From positions 1,302,001-1,366,000 of the forward strand of contig NZ_VZPV01000001.1 in NCBI RefSeq assembly GCF_008801405.1: a DNA stretch of 64,000 nucleotides, read 5' to 3'. Both the position numbers and the translations under genes were made by a program. Positions 8,767-17,392 of the stretch are shown in pieces. A model generated the notes under the pieces. The model worked only from the letters and a program-made list of their open reading frames with translations, ran no database searches and was not told the DNA's origin. Positions within the stretch are counted from its first letter, which is position 1. Each line of letters begins with the position of its first letter. The stretch comes from Ralstonia insidiosa (GTDB lineage Bacteria > Pseudomonadota > Gammaproteobacteria > Burkholderiales > Burkholderiaceae).

Positions 8767-9626
8767 GCGGCGCGAGCTGAATTCTTGAGGAGGGTGAGGC
8801 CTGCCGCGAACATCAGGCCCACCACAGCGCCCGAAACAATGAAGACCGTGGTGCTGGGTGTGCTGGACTGCTTCGGAACATATGTTGGCCCCAATGCTGC
8901 AGTTGGGTAGGTACGCAGCGGCGTCAATGCATCCTGATAAGCTCCAACTTGTTGCTGCAGCGTAAGAAGCTGTGCATTGATCAGCGTGGCGGTGTTGGAG
9001 GCCAAAATATCACGCGCGCTTGGGGTGGTGGCTCCTGAGGTCACCGCGAGTTTCAGTGCATCGCCAATCCGGGCATAGTCGTTTTGTGTGCCTGTCAGCT
9101 TGCTTTGCGCAATCGCCAGATTGCCTTGCAGATCTTTAATGGTTTGGTCGAACAGCTTTTGATGCGGAACCGCAAAAATTTTCAGTGCCTCGTTCAGCGT
9201 TGCCTCCGCAGATTCCCGTGAGTAGGCCGATACCTCGGCGGTGATCACGTTCTGGCTCCGACCGGCCGTTGCTTTCAGCGATTTGAAGATCAGATCTGCG
9301 TCCTTATTGCCAGAGTCTGGGGCTGGGAGCCCCAGGGCGCCAAGTACCTGGAGTCGGAAACTCGGCAGATTGTATCGCTCGGTCGCTGTTGACTGATTCT
9401 CAAGGGATTGGGGTTGGGGGGGGAATGAACCTCTTGCGTCAGGGATCCACACCTGGCCAAGCTGGATTGTCATCTTCGCCGACCAGCGAGGGAGAACAAC
9501 GATGGACGCCAACAATCCTGCAACGGCTCCCACGACACCCGCCAAGAGGATGGTCTTAAATGACTTCGCCAAAATACGTACGGGATCCAAGTTGGGGGTT
9601 TGCGCGTCTGTGGAATTGATGGACAT
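8763..9626 (-). CDS. Wzz-like polysaccharide chain-length determinant / co-polymerase
   Basis: An inner-membrane protein controlling O-antigen or exopolysaccharide chain length. Of the possible starts I take the ATG at 9626 (MSINSTDAQTPNLDP, 287 aa); a longer reading adds an Arg/Ser-rich tail unlike the family. It has the typical two-helix plan: an N-terminal membrane segment (TILLAGVVGAVAGLLASIVV), a periplasmic alpha-helical region with coiled-coil character, and a C-terminal membrane segment (TTVFIVSGAVVGLMFAAGLTLL). There is no C-terminal Walker tyrosine-kinase domain, so it resembles Wzz rather than Wzc. It converges on the rhamnosidase gene. Confidence 0.75.
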   Translation of the reverse strand: MSINSTDAQTPNLDPVRILAKSFKTILLAGVVGAVAGLLASIVVLPRWSAKMTIQLGQVWIPDARGSFPPQPQSLENQSTATERYNLPSFRLQVLGALGLPAPDSGNKDADLIFKSLKATAGRSQNVITAEVSAYSRESAEATLNEALKIFAVPHQKLFDQTIKDLQGNLAIAQSKLTGTQNDYARIGDALKLAVTSGATTPSARDILASNTATLINAQLLTLQQQVGAYQDALTPLRTYPTAALGPTYVPKQSSTPSTTVFIVSGAVVGLMFAAGLTLLKNSARAA

Positions 9627-10105
9627 ACATGGTGCTTCTAGAACGAACGATCGTGAATTGTAACTTGGTTTGGACGCGATCCTTGAGGTACTCCGCGAGC
9701 GGAATGCTCTGTGGCCGGGCAAGCGCGGGTGATCTATACCTGTGGCGGGACTCAGCGCACCGGCTTGCCTAGATCAGGTTGGGCCCAGCCTGCCAACGCG
9801 CGAAACCTTAAGCTACTTGAATGCCGGCCGTAGACGGTAGCTGAAGGCTTGTTCAATTGCGTGGGTCCAAGGCATTGCCGCATCGTCGAACAGCGATGAA
9901 TTTTGCTTGCACTTCGCGGCGGGGAGACGCGGATGTGACGAGGCCGGCAAGCCGGCTGGCAGTCCCAACTTGCAGCGCAATTTGTTGCTACATGAAGCAG
10001 CATGCTCGTTGGACGAACCGCTGCAGGCAAATTTGGTACAGCGGCGATCAGAGCCGTATCGACCATTTACAATGGCACCAATTCGACCTTCTCACGGATT
10101 GCTTC
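9627..10105. other. 480-bp intergenic region between wzz-like gene and phosphomannomutase
   Basis: The region between divergent genes, so it should hold promoters for both. A short perfect palindrome of two GCCGGC arms separated by AA lies near 9943-9956. Reading frames crossing this region do not resemble known proteins and are treated as non-coding. Confidence 0.4.
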
Positions 10106-11494
10106 ATGCGCAGCATCACTCCCACCATCTTCAAAGCCTACGACATCCGTGGCATCGTCGGCAAAACCGTCGATGCGGAAGTCGCACGTCTGATCGGCCA
10201 AGCATTCGGCTCCGCAGCCCGCGCCAAGGGCGAATCCGCCGTGGTGATCGGTCGCGATGGCCGCCTGTCGGGCCCCGATCTGCTGGCAGCACTGGCTGAC
10301 GGTCTGCGCGCCAGCGGCGTGGACGTGATCGACCTCGGCCTGGTTGCCACGCCCATGGTCTACTTCGGCACGAACATCGAATTGGCAGGGCGTCGTGCCA
10401 CCTCAGGCGTGATGGTAACCGGCAGCCACAACCCGCCCGACTACAACGGCTTCAAGATGGTGCTGGCAGGCCAAGCCATCTACGGTGAACAGATTCAAGC
10501 ACTGCGCACTCGCATCGAGCAAGGCGACTTCGCCGAGGGCTCTGGCAGCTACGTCCAGGTGGACATCCGCCAACAGTACATCGACCGCATCGTGTCGGAC
10601 GTCAAGCTGAGCCGCCCGATGAAAATTGCCGTGGACTGCGGCAACGGTGTGGCAGGTGCTTTTGCGCCGGAGCTTTTCCGCGCGATGGGCTGCGAGGTGA
10701 CGGAGCTGTTCTGCGAGGTGGACGGCCACTTCCCGAACCACCATCCGGACCCCGCGCACGTCGAGAACCTGCAAGACCTCGTCCGCACGCTGCAGACCAC
10801 CGATTGCGAACTCGGCCTCGCCTTTGATGGCGATGGCGACCGCCTGGGCGTCGTCACCAAGGATGGCCAGGTGATCTTCCCCGACCGTCAGCTGATGCTG
10901 TTCGCGCAGGAAGTGCTGTCGCGCAATCCGGGCGGCGAAATCATCTTCGATGTGAAGTGCACGGGCAAGCTGGCACCGTTCATCCGCGAGCACGGCGGCA
11001 AGGCGACGATGTGGAAGACGGGCCATTCGCTGGTCAAGGCCAAGCTGAAGGAAACCGGCGCACCGCTGGCTGGTGAAATGAGCGGCCACATCTTCTTCAA
11101 GGATCGCTGGTACGGTTTTGACGACGGTCTATACACGGGCGCGCGCCTGCTGGAGATCGTCTCGCGTCTGGCGGATCCCAGCGCCACGCTTAACGCATTG
11201 CCGAACTCGCATTGCACACCGGAGTTGCAACTGAAATGCGCCGAGGGTGAAGCCTTCACGCTGCTCGACAAGATCAAGGCGAACGCCACGTTTGCGGACG
11301 CGAAGGAAGTCAATCGCATCGATGGCGTGCGCGTGGAGTACGAAGACGGTTTCGGTCTGGCACGCCCGTCCAACACCACGCCGGTGGTGGTGATGCGTTT
11401 CGAGGCCGACAATGATGTCGCCATGGCGCGCATCCAGAGCGAGTTCCGCCGCGTGATCCTGGCTGAGAAGCCGGACGCGCAACTGCCGTTCTGA
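10106..11494 (+). CDS. Phosphomannomutase/phosphoglucomutase
   Basis: Interconverts hexose 6-phosphate and hexose 1-phosphate, feeding GDP-mannose, dTDP-rhamnose and UDP-glucose type precursors for LPS and exopolysaccharide. The 462-aa length from ATG 10106 fits the AlgC/ManB family; this start begins MRSITPTIFKAYDIRG, the normal family N-terminus, and the open frame upstream does not look coding. The phosphoserine loop is GVMVTGSHNP (S107). The Mg-binding loop FDGDGDRLG and the sugar-binding GEMSGH motif are present, as is the C-terminal phosphate-binding region (RPSNTTPVVVMRFE). It precedes LPS core genes. Confidence 0.93.
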   Translation: MRSITPTIFKAYDIRGIVGKTVDAEVARLIGQAFGSAARAKGESAVVIGRDGRLSGPDLLAALADGLRASGVDVIDLGLVATPMVYFGTNIELAGRRATSGVMVTGSHNPPDYNGFKMVLAGQAIYGEQIQALRTRIEQGDFAEGSGSYVQVDIRQQYIDRIVSDVKLSRPMKIAVDCGNGVAGAFAPELFRAMGCEVTELFCEVDGHFPNHHPDPAHVENLQDLVRTLQTTDCELGLAFDGDGDRLGVVTKDGQVIFPDRQLMLFAQEVLSRNPGGEIIFDVKCTGKLAPFIREHGGKATMWKTGHSLVKAKLKETGAPLAGEMSGHIFFKDRWYGFDDGLYTGARLLEIVSRLADPSATLNALPNSHCTPELQLKCAEGEAFTLLDKIKANATFADAKEVNRIDGVRVEYEDGFGLARPSNTTPVVVMRFEADNDVAMARIQSEFRRVILAEKPDAQLPF

Positions 11495-11537
11495 TCGCAC
11501 GGTCCGTACTCATGAAGTTGGGGGAAGGAGTAATGGC

Positions 11538-12536
11538 ATGCGTGTGCTGATCGTCAAGGTATCGTCGCTTGGCGATGTAGTGCATTGCACGCCGGTCGTG
11601 GCCGATATCCTGCGTGCCTATCCGGATGCCGAGATCGACTGGGTGGTCGAAGAGGGCTTTGCCGGCATGGTGCGCATCGTGCGCGGTGTTCAGGGTGTGA
11701 TTCCGTTTGCGCTGCGTCGCTGGCGCAAGTCGCTGGGTTCCGGGAAGACATGGGGCGAGATGGCCGCCTTTCGCCGCGCGCTGCGCGCCAAGTCGTACGA
11801 CGCGGTGCTCGATACGCAAGGTCTCATCAAGACTGCGCTGGTTGCGGCCCAGGCCAGGCTGACCCCGAGCGGCTTCGTGGCCGGTTTCGGCAACCGTACC
11901 GATGGCGCTGGCTATGAGCCGCTCGCCAAGCTGTTCTACCAGCGCAAGATCACGATGGAGCCGCGCGTGCACGTGGTCGAGCGCTCGCGCCGCATGGTGG
12001 CTGAGGCGCTTGGCTACACGCTGCCCGCGTCGATCGATTTTGGTCTGCAGCCGTCCGCAGCGTTGTCGTTTGCGATGCCGCGTCCGTACGTTGCACTGGT
12101 GCATGCGACTTCGCGCGCTGACAAGGGCTGGCCGCAGGCAGCCTGGGTGGACGTTGCGCGCGAGCTATTGGCGCGCGACTACGCCATCGCACTGCCGTGG
12201 GGCAGCGAAACCGAGCGCCGTACCAGCGAGGCCATCCGTGAGGCCATCATCGCGGCGGTGCCGGGCACGGTGGGGCGCGTGGTGATTCCACCGCGGATGT
12301 CGCTGCCGGACGTGACGGCGTTCCTCAATCAAGCGACGGCCGTGGTGGGCGTGGACACAGGGCTCGTGCACATTGCCGCAGCACTGTGCAAGCCGACAGT
12401 GGCGCTCTATAACTTCACGACCGCGTGGCGCACGGGCGGTTATTGGACGCCCAACGTACATGACCTCGGCAGCGCCGAGGCCCACCCCACCAGCGCCCAG
12501 GCGCTCGATGCGCTGCGCGCGCTGGGTGTGCTCTGA
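11538..12536 (+). CDS. waaC: Lipopolysaccharide heptosyltransferase I
   Basis: Adds the first L-glycero-D-manno-heptose to Kdo2-lipid A on the cytoplasmic face of the inner membrane. It is a 332-aa GT9-family protein with the N-terminal signature MRVLIVKVSSLGDVVHCTP, ATSRADKGWP in the middle and GVDTGLVHIAAAL in the donor-binding C-domain. A strong Shine-Dalgarno sequence (GGAAGGAG) lies before ATG 11538. The stop and the next start share one base pair (TGATG), coupling it to the Kdo transferase gene. Confidence 0.94.
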   Translation: MRVLIVKVSSLGDVVHCTPVVADILRAYPDAEIDWVVEEGFAGMVRIVRGVQGVIPFALRRWRKSLGSGKTWGEMAAFRRALRAKSYDAVLDTQGLIKTALVAAQARLTPSGFVAGFGNRTDGAGYEPLAKLFYQRKITMEPRVHVVERSRRMVAEALGYTLPASIDFGLQPSAALSFAMPRPYVALVHATSRADKGWPQAAWVDVARELLARDYAIALPWGSETERRTSEAIREAIIAAVPGTVGRVVIPPRMSLPDVTAFLNQATAVVGVDTGLVHIAAALCKPTVALYNFTTAWRTGGYWTPNVHDLGSAEAHPTSAQALDALRALGVL

Positions 12537-13861
12537 TGTTGCGCTTCCTGTATCGCCTGCTGTGGCGCATTGCGCTACCTGTTGCATTGCTGCGTCTGTG
12601 GTGGCGTGGCCGCAAGGAGCCCGGTTATCGCCAGCACGTTGGCGAGCGGCTCGGCTTCTACCCCTCGCGCGCGAATCCTGATCGCCCGCTGCTGTGGGTG
12701 CATGCCGTGTCGGTGGGAGAGACGCGTGCCGCGCAGCCGCTTATCGATGCGCTGCTCGCGCGCTTTCCGCACCACGCTGTGCTGCTGACGCATATGACGC
12801 CAACCGGCCGCCGCACGGGTGCCGAGTTCGCGGCGCAGCGTAATGGTCGCGTCATCCAGGCGTATCTGCCGTATGACCTGACTGGGGCCGTTGACCGGTT
12901 CTTGCGCCACTTCCAGCCGCGTCTAGGCTTGTTGATGGAGACGGAGATCTGGCCGGTGTTGATCGAGCGTGCCTACGCCGCAGGCGTACCGATGGTGCTC
13001 GTCAATGGGCGTCTGTCGGCGCGCAGCCATCGCCGCACCGCGCGTCTGGGCGATGCCGCACGCGAGACGTATGCACAGTTGGCCGCCGTGCTCGCACAGA
13101 CGCCGGACGATGCCGATCGCTATCGCTCGCTTGGTGTGCCGCGTGTGCGCGTGACGGGCAACCTGAAGTTCGACATCACACCGCACGTCGACCAGATCAT
13201 GGCGGGCCGCGTGCTGCGCGAAGCCTTGCACGGGCGGTATGGGCGTGTGGCCTGGGTGGCGGCCAGCACGCGCGAAGGCGAAGAGGCGTTGCTGCTGGAT
13301 GCCTGGCAAGCCTATCGCGCACAGCACGTTGGGCGCCGGCACCCGCTGTTGATTCTCGTGCCGCGCCATCCGCAGCGCTTTGATGAGGTGGCACAGCTTG
13401 CCGAGCGCGTGGGCTTGCGTGTTGCGCGTCGCAGCGCGATGACCGTCTCGGCCGCCGGCATGGCGGACGACGCTGGTTTGGGCGAAGCGGATGTCCTGCT
13501 TGGTGATTCGATGGGCGAGATGGCGCTGTACTACGCCGCCGCCGAAGCGGCATTCATCGGCGGCAGTCTGTTGCCGCTGGGTGGGCAGAACCTGATCGAG
13601 GCATGTGCTGTCGGCACGCCGGTGGTCATCGGCCCGCACACGTTCAACTTTGCGCAGGCCACGCGCGATGCTGTGGCCGCAGGTGCCTGTATGCAGGTGG
13701 ATGATGCGGCAGCGGTGATGCGCGTGATCGATGTGTGGCTGTCCGACGCCGATGCGCGCGAGACCGCATCACGCGCCGCGCTGGCCTTTGCTGCCACGCA
13801 TGGCGGGGCGACGGCACGTACGGTGGAGGCGGTGGCATCGCTTGTATTGCCGACGCTGTAA
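12536..13861 (+). CDS. waaA: 3-deoxy-D-manno-octulosonic acid (Kdo) transferase
   Basis: Transfers Kdo from CMP-Kdo onto lipid IVA, an essential inner-core step. At 441 aa it has the family's usual length. A hydrophobic N-terminal anchor (about residues 3-22) is followed by HAVSVGETRAAQPL with the catalytic glutamate, then LLMETEIWPVLI, and a C-terminal nucleotide-sugar domain with GGSLLPLGGQNLIEACAVGTPVVIGP. It overlaps waaC by one base, consistent with a shared LPS-core transcript. Confidence 0.95.
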   Translation: MLRFLYRLLWRIALPVALLRLWWRGRKEPGYRQHVGERLGFYPSRANPDRPLLWVHAVSVGETRAAQPLIDALLARFPHHAVLLTHMTPTGRRTGAEFAAQRNGRVIQAYLPYDLTGAVDRFLRHFQPRLGLLMETEIWPVLIERAYAAGVPMVLVNGRLSARSHRRTARLGDAARETYAQLAAVLAQTPDDADRYRSLGVPRVRVTGNLKFDITPHVDQIMAGRVLREALHGRYGRVAWVAASTREGEEALLLDAWQAYRAQHVGRRHPLLILVPRHPQRFDEVAQLAERVGLRVARRSAMTVSAAGMADDAGLGEADVLLGDSMGEMALYYAAAEAAFIGGSLLPLGGQNLIEACAVGTPVVIGPHTFNFAQATRDAVAAGACMQVDDAAAVMRVIDVWLSDADARETASRAALAFAATHGGATARTVEAVASLVLPTL

Positions 13862-13973
13862 CGTGCAAGCCATGTTCGGCACGAAAACTGCGAACTCAAT
13901 CCGCGCGGCGCAGACTAACGGCTCTTTGCGCAGTTTGCTGTAGTTTGCATTCGCCACTGTTCACGACCCGTTC

Positions 13974-14702
13974 ATGTCTCAATCGAATCGTCCTAAGCCA
14001 AGCCTGCTGCAGACGCCACGCCGTGTGGTATTGACGGCAGCGGCCTTGGCCGTGCTGACCGCAGCCACCATCATCGGCGCCGGCTGCATGACGCCCGCAC
14101 CCACTGGCAAGCCCGCTACCGTAGTGACAAGCATCGCGGCTTCCGCCCCGGTCGCGCAAGCCGCGTCGACGCCTGAAGCGAAGCCTGCTCCCGCCAGCGC
14201 CCTACCCAACCCCGGTCAGGCCACCTTGACCCAGGCGCAAGGCGAGGGCCGCTCACGCTTTGTGTTGGTACGCTGGCAAGAGCCGGGGGCGGCGCCCAAG
14301 GAACTGCCCGCGGCGGAGGAAGAGGGGGCCGATCCGAACGCACAGCCGATTGCCATCGAGTTCAGTGCAGGCCTGGAGGCTGCCAACGGTGTTGCATCGG
14401 GTTACTCGGGCTGCAACCGCTTTACCGGTCCGTACGAGAAGCTCGTCTCGGGCATGCGCTTCGGTAGCCTCGCAACGACACGCATGGCATGTGACCCGGC
14501 GCGCATGGAGTTGGAAACGGCTTTCCTGGAAGCATTGAAATCGCCGTTGGCGACCGTCGGCATGCAGCCGTCGGCTTCGGGGCGACAGGGGCGCCAGGTG
14601 ATCTGGAAGACTGCCAGCGGCGCACTGCTGCAGTTTGCAGAGCGGCCGCTGACGATGCCAGCACCGGCGCCGGCGTCGTCACCGAGCGGCCAGAACCACT
14701 GA
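13974..14702 (+). CDS. META-domain (HslJ-like) probable lipoprotein
   Basis: A 242-aa protein of unknown biochemical role. Residues about 18-38 are hydrophobic and end in IIGAGCM, an imperfect lipobox, so it may be an anchored lipoprotein. A long Ala/Pro-rich linker follows. The C-terminal part is a META domain: YSGCNRFTGPYEKL and FGSLATTRMACD match the HslJ pattern (SGCN, then a T-x-MAC motif). Family members are envelope proteins linked to heat or novobiocin tolerance. It ends a few bases from the convergent TolC gene, whose stop is at 14703. Confidence 0.75.
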   Translation: MSQSNRPKPSLLQTPRRVVLTAAALAVLTAATIIGAGCMTPAPTGKPATVVTSIAASAPVAQAASTPEAKPAPASALPNPGQATLTQAQGEGRSRFVLVRWQEPGAAPKELPAAEEEGADPNAQPIAIEFSAGLEAANGVASGYSGCNRFTGPYEKLVSGMRFGSLATTRMACDPARMELETAFLEALKSPLATVGMQPSASGRQGRQVIWKTASGALLQFAERPLTMPAPAPASSPSGQNH

Positions 14703-16181
14703 TCAGTGCTTGGCGGGCTTGGCAGCGGTAGGTGCTGATTTCGCTAGTGCTGGCTTCGCAGCGCGTGGCGGCAGGGCGGTGATATCGCTCGAGCCGTTGG
14801 CCGTGAGCAGCGTGTTCACCTGAATCACATCCGCCTCGTTGAGCGAGCCGGCGGCAGATTTCAGACGCAAGCCATTGACGATGGTGTCGTAGCGCGCGCG
14901 TGCCAAGTCGCGCCGCGCCTGGAATAGCTGTGCTTGCGCATTCAGCACGTCGGTGCCGATGCGCACGCCCACGCCATAGGCGAGCTGGTTGGAGTCATAC
15001 GCCGTGCGCGCCGACAGTTCGGCCGCTTCCAGCGCCTTCACCTGCGCCAGCCCTGCAATCACGCCGATATACGCTTGCCGTGCGCCTTGTTCGGCAGCGC
15101 GGCGGGCGTACTCCAGGTCGCTCGCAGCTTTGGTCTCCAGCGCGATGTTCTCGCGCACGCGCGACTGGATTGCGCCGCCCGCGAAGATCGGAATCGACAC
15201 CTGCACGCCGATCTGCGAACTCTCAAAGCGCGCGCCGCCCGGCAGTGACGGTAGGTACTGATTGCCGCTGGCGTTGGTATGACCCGTCTGCGCGACGAGG
15301 TCGACGGAGGGCAGATGGCCGGCGTTGGCCTTCTTCACGTCGCGTTCAGCGCTTTGCAGGTTGTACTGGGCCAGCGCCACCTGCAGGTTGCCGCTGCGTG
15401 CCTGGTCGACCCAGGGCTCGGGGGTTGCCGGTTCCGGCTGCGGCAGCGCCACGCCGGTGCGTACCCCCGCCAACGTGCCAACCGGCTCGCCGACGATTTG
15501 CTTGAGCGCTGACTGTTTGACTTCAAGGTCACTGCGCGCAGCGATGACGGTTGCATCGATGGAATCGCGCCGCGCTTGCGCGTCATTGGCATCGGTGATG
15601 TTGGCGTTGCCGACGTCAAAGTTGCGACGCGCCTGCTCGTACTGTTGTTGGATGGCGTCGCGCTGCGCGGTGGCGAGCTGTAGCGTGTCCTGTGCGTTGA
15701 GCACGTCGAAGTAGGCCTGCGCCGTACGGGTGATGAGGTCGAGCTGTGCCTGCGCGAGCGAGGCCTCAGCGGCTTGCGCGGCGATCTCGCCTTGCTTGTA
15801 CGTCTCCCAGCGGTCCCAACGGAACAGCGGTTGCGAGAGTGACAGCGTCCAGCCCGTCGATGAGAACGTCTTGTTGAATTCGGCCGGCGCCTTCTGATCG
15901 AAGATGACGCGCGTGGAGCTCCAGGCACCACCAACTTGTGGCAGCAGGCCGGCGCGGCCTTGCGTGAGCTTTTCGCGCTGCGCGAGCGATTGCGCGCGGG
16001 CCGATGCGAACTGCGGATCGTTGGCCAGCGCGGCGCGGTAAGCGGAGAGGAGATCGGTTGCGGCCGGTACTTCAGGCGCAGGCGTTTGCGCCCATGCCAG
16101 TAGCGGCGTTATCGACCAGCACAGCACAACAAGCGAACCGCACACGGCAAACCGCGCGCAGTGACTGCGAGCAACACTCAT
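14703..16181 (-). CDS. TolC-family outer-membrane efflux protein
   Basis: A trimeric outer-membrane channel for efflux pumps or type I secretion. I choose the ATG at 16181 (MSVARSHCARF, 492 aa), which begins a clear signal peptide ending LLAWAQ; a longer frame adds a non-family tail. The body shows the internal duplication of OEP domains, including SYRAALANDPQFASARAQ near the N-terminus and ARQAYIGVIAGLAQVKALE in the second half, and ends in a low-complexity Ala/Lys/Pro tail. It is the last gene of a minus-strand series TetR, PCMT-like, rhodanese, TolC. Confidence 0.92.
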   Translation of the reverse strand: MSVARSHCARFAVCGSLVVLCWSITPLLAWAQTPAPEVPAATDLLSAYRAALANDPQFASARAQSLAQREKLTQGRAGLLPQVGGAWSSTRVIFDQKAPAEFNKTFSSTGWTLSLSQPLFRWDRWETYKQGEIAAQAAEASLAQAQLDLITRTAQAYFDVLNAQDTLQLATAQRDAIQQQYEQARRNFDVGNANITDANDAQARRDSIDATVIAARSDLEVKQSALKQIVGEPVGTLAGVRTGVALPQPEPATPEPWVDQARSGNLQVALAQYNLQSAERDVKKANAGHLPSVDLVAQTGHTNASGNQYLPSLPGGARFESSQIGVQVSIPIFAGGAIQSRVRENIALETKAASDLEYARRAAEQGARQAYIGVIAGLAQVKALEAAELSARTAYDSNQLAYGVGVRIGTDVLNAQAQLFQARRDLARARYDTIVNGLRLKSAAGSLNEADVIQVNTLLTANGSSDITALPPRAAKPALAKSAPTAAKPAKH

Positions 16182-16229
16182 AAAGCCCCCGGACGAGGAA
16201 AACGTCGGAAGGCAGCGCGGGCACGTCAG

Positions 16230-16252
16230 AACCTGCTCATACGAGTCAGGTT
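16230..16252 (-). promoter_or_regulatory. Inverted repeat in the spacer upstream of the TolC gene
   Basis: Arms AACCTG/CAGGTT enclose an inner CTC/GAG pair with loop ATAC and one bulged T. It lies 48 bp upstream of the TolC start and 36 bp after the rhodanese stop. No T-run follows on the minus strand, so an operator or RNA stem is more likely than a terminator. No regulator can be assigned; the TetR gene upstream is one candidate. Confidence 0.4.
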
Positions 16253-16287
16253 GTGAACGGGTTATTGCCCGGCGGCGGCTTCCCCAA

Positions 16288-16620
16288 TCAGTACGTCGCC
16301 ATCTGCGTGTCCACCTGGTTGGCCCAGGCATGGACGCCGCCTTGCAGGTTGTAGACGCGGGCCGGATCAAAGCCGGCATGCACGATCAGATACTGCGCAA
16401 CCTGCGCGCTGCGTCCGCCGTGGTGGCAGATGCAGACGATGTCTTGGTCAGCTTGCAGCTCGCCGGCACGTATCTGGATCTCATTCATCGGAATGTGTGT
16501 GATGCCAGGCAGCGCACAGATCTCCACCTCTTCAGCCCAGCGCACGTCGAGCAGGACGGGCTTCGCGCGCGATGCGTCGGCGAGCCATTGGGCGAGGGCG
16601 GTGGGAGCGAGCTGTTGCAT
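16288..16620 (-). CDS. Single-domain rhodanese-like sulfurtransferase
   Basis: A 110-aa cytoplasmic protein starting MQQLAPTALAQW at ATG 16620. It has one rhodanese domain: LLDVRWAEE near the N-terminus and the active-site loop CICHHGGRS, in which the second Cys is the expected persulfide carrier. It resembles GlpE-type proteins that move sulfur to thiophilic acceptors. It lies 26 bp after the PCMT-like gene and before TolC on the same strand; this trio often occurs together in Burkholderiaceae, but the functional link is not clear. Confidence 0.9.
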   Translation of the reverse strand: MQQLAPTALAQWLADASRAKPVLLDVRWAEEVEICALPGITHIPMNEIQIRAGELQADQDIVCICHHGGRSAQVAQYLIVHAGFDPARVYNLQGGVHAWANQVDTQMATY

Positions 16621-16646
16621 GATGATTGGGGACGGGCCGGGGTGTG

Positions 16647-17297
16647 TCAGAAGCGGAACTGCGACGGGACGGGAATGCCCACCAGCGGCGTCACGTAGGT
16701 CTCGAACAGGTTGCGCGTCTGGTATTCGGTGTTGGAGATGCGCGTGATGAGCTGCGCTTCCATGACCGGCGCACCGCCCACGAAGATCGACAGGCGGCCA
16801 CCCACCTTGAGCTGCTTGAGCAGCGCTTCCGGCACGGCCGGCACCGAACCCGACACGCAGATCACGTCGTACAGGCCATCGCCCCAGCCATTGGCGCCGC
16901 TGGCCCCAACCACGTCGACATTGGTGACGCTGTTGCGCGTGAGGTTGTCGCGGGCAAAGGCGATCAGTTCCGGCACGATGTCCAGCGTGGTGACCTGGCG
17001 GCCGCGATGCGCCAGCAGGGCAGCCATGTAGCCCGAACCCGCACCGATTTCCAGCACGTCTTCGTGCTTGCGCACGGCCAGCTCCTGCAGCACGCGGGCT
17101 TCCACGCGCGGGGCCAGCATGTTCTGGCCGCCGGCCAGCGGGATTTCCATGTCGACGAAGGCCAGCGCGCGGTAGGCCTCGGGCACGTAGTGCTCGCGCT
17201 TGACGACCGTCAGCAGGTCGAGCACGTCGGTATCGAGCACGTCCCACGGACGAATTTGCTGCTCGATCATGTTGAACCGGGATTTTTCGATGTCCAT
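16647..17297 (-). CDS. PCMT-like methyltransferase (protein-L-isoaspartate methyltransferase family)
   Basis: A SAM-dependent class I methyltransferase, 216 aa from ATG 17297. That start has a GGAAGG Shine-Dalgarno sequence 7 bases upstream and begins MDIEKSRFNMIEQQIRPW, the normal start of this subfamily. Motif I is VLEIGAGSGYMAALLA. The isoaspartate-binding segment of true Pcm (normally GQTIS) reads GGQNMLAP here, and the usual Asp/Gly-rich strand near GDG is altered, so genuine isoaspartate repair is doubtful. It may methylate another carboxyl group. It is co-oriented with the rhodanese and TolC genes. Confidence 0.8.
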   Translation of the reverse strand: MDIEKSRFNMIEQQIRPWDVLDTDVLDLLTVVKREHYVPEAYRALAFVDMEIPLAGGQNMLAPRVEARVLQELAVRKHEDVLEIGAGSGYMAALLAHRGRQVTTLDIVPELIAFARDNLTRNSVTNVDVVGASGANGWGDGLYDVICVSGSVPAVPEALLKQLKVGGRLSIFVGGAPVMEAQLITRISNTEYQTRNLFETYVTPLVGIPVPSQFRF

Positions 17298-17392
17298 GGG
17301 CATGCCTTCCATGTGGAGCGCGTAATGCGGATAAGGGTTTGACGACAAACCCGGCATTTTAGCAAGTCCGGAGGACATTCCGGCAGAGAACC

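Noticed and set aside
9857..10105. N-terminal extension of the phosphomannomutase frame
   Set aside because: Upstream residues (Cys/Arg-rich) do not resemble the family; ATG 10106 gives the normal N-terminus.
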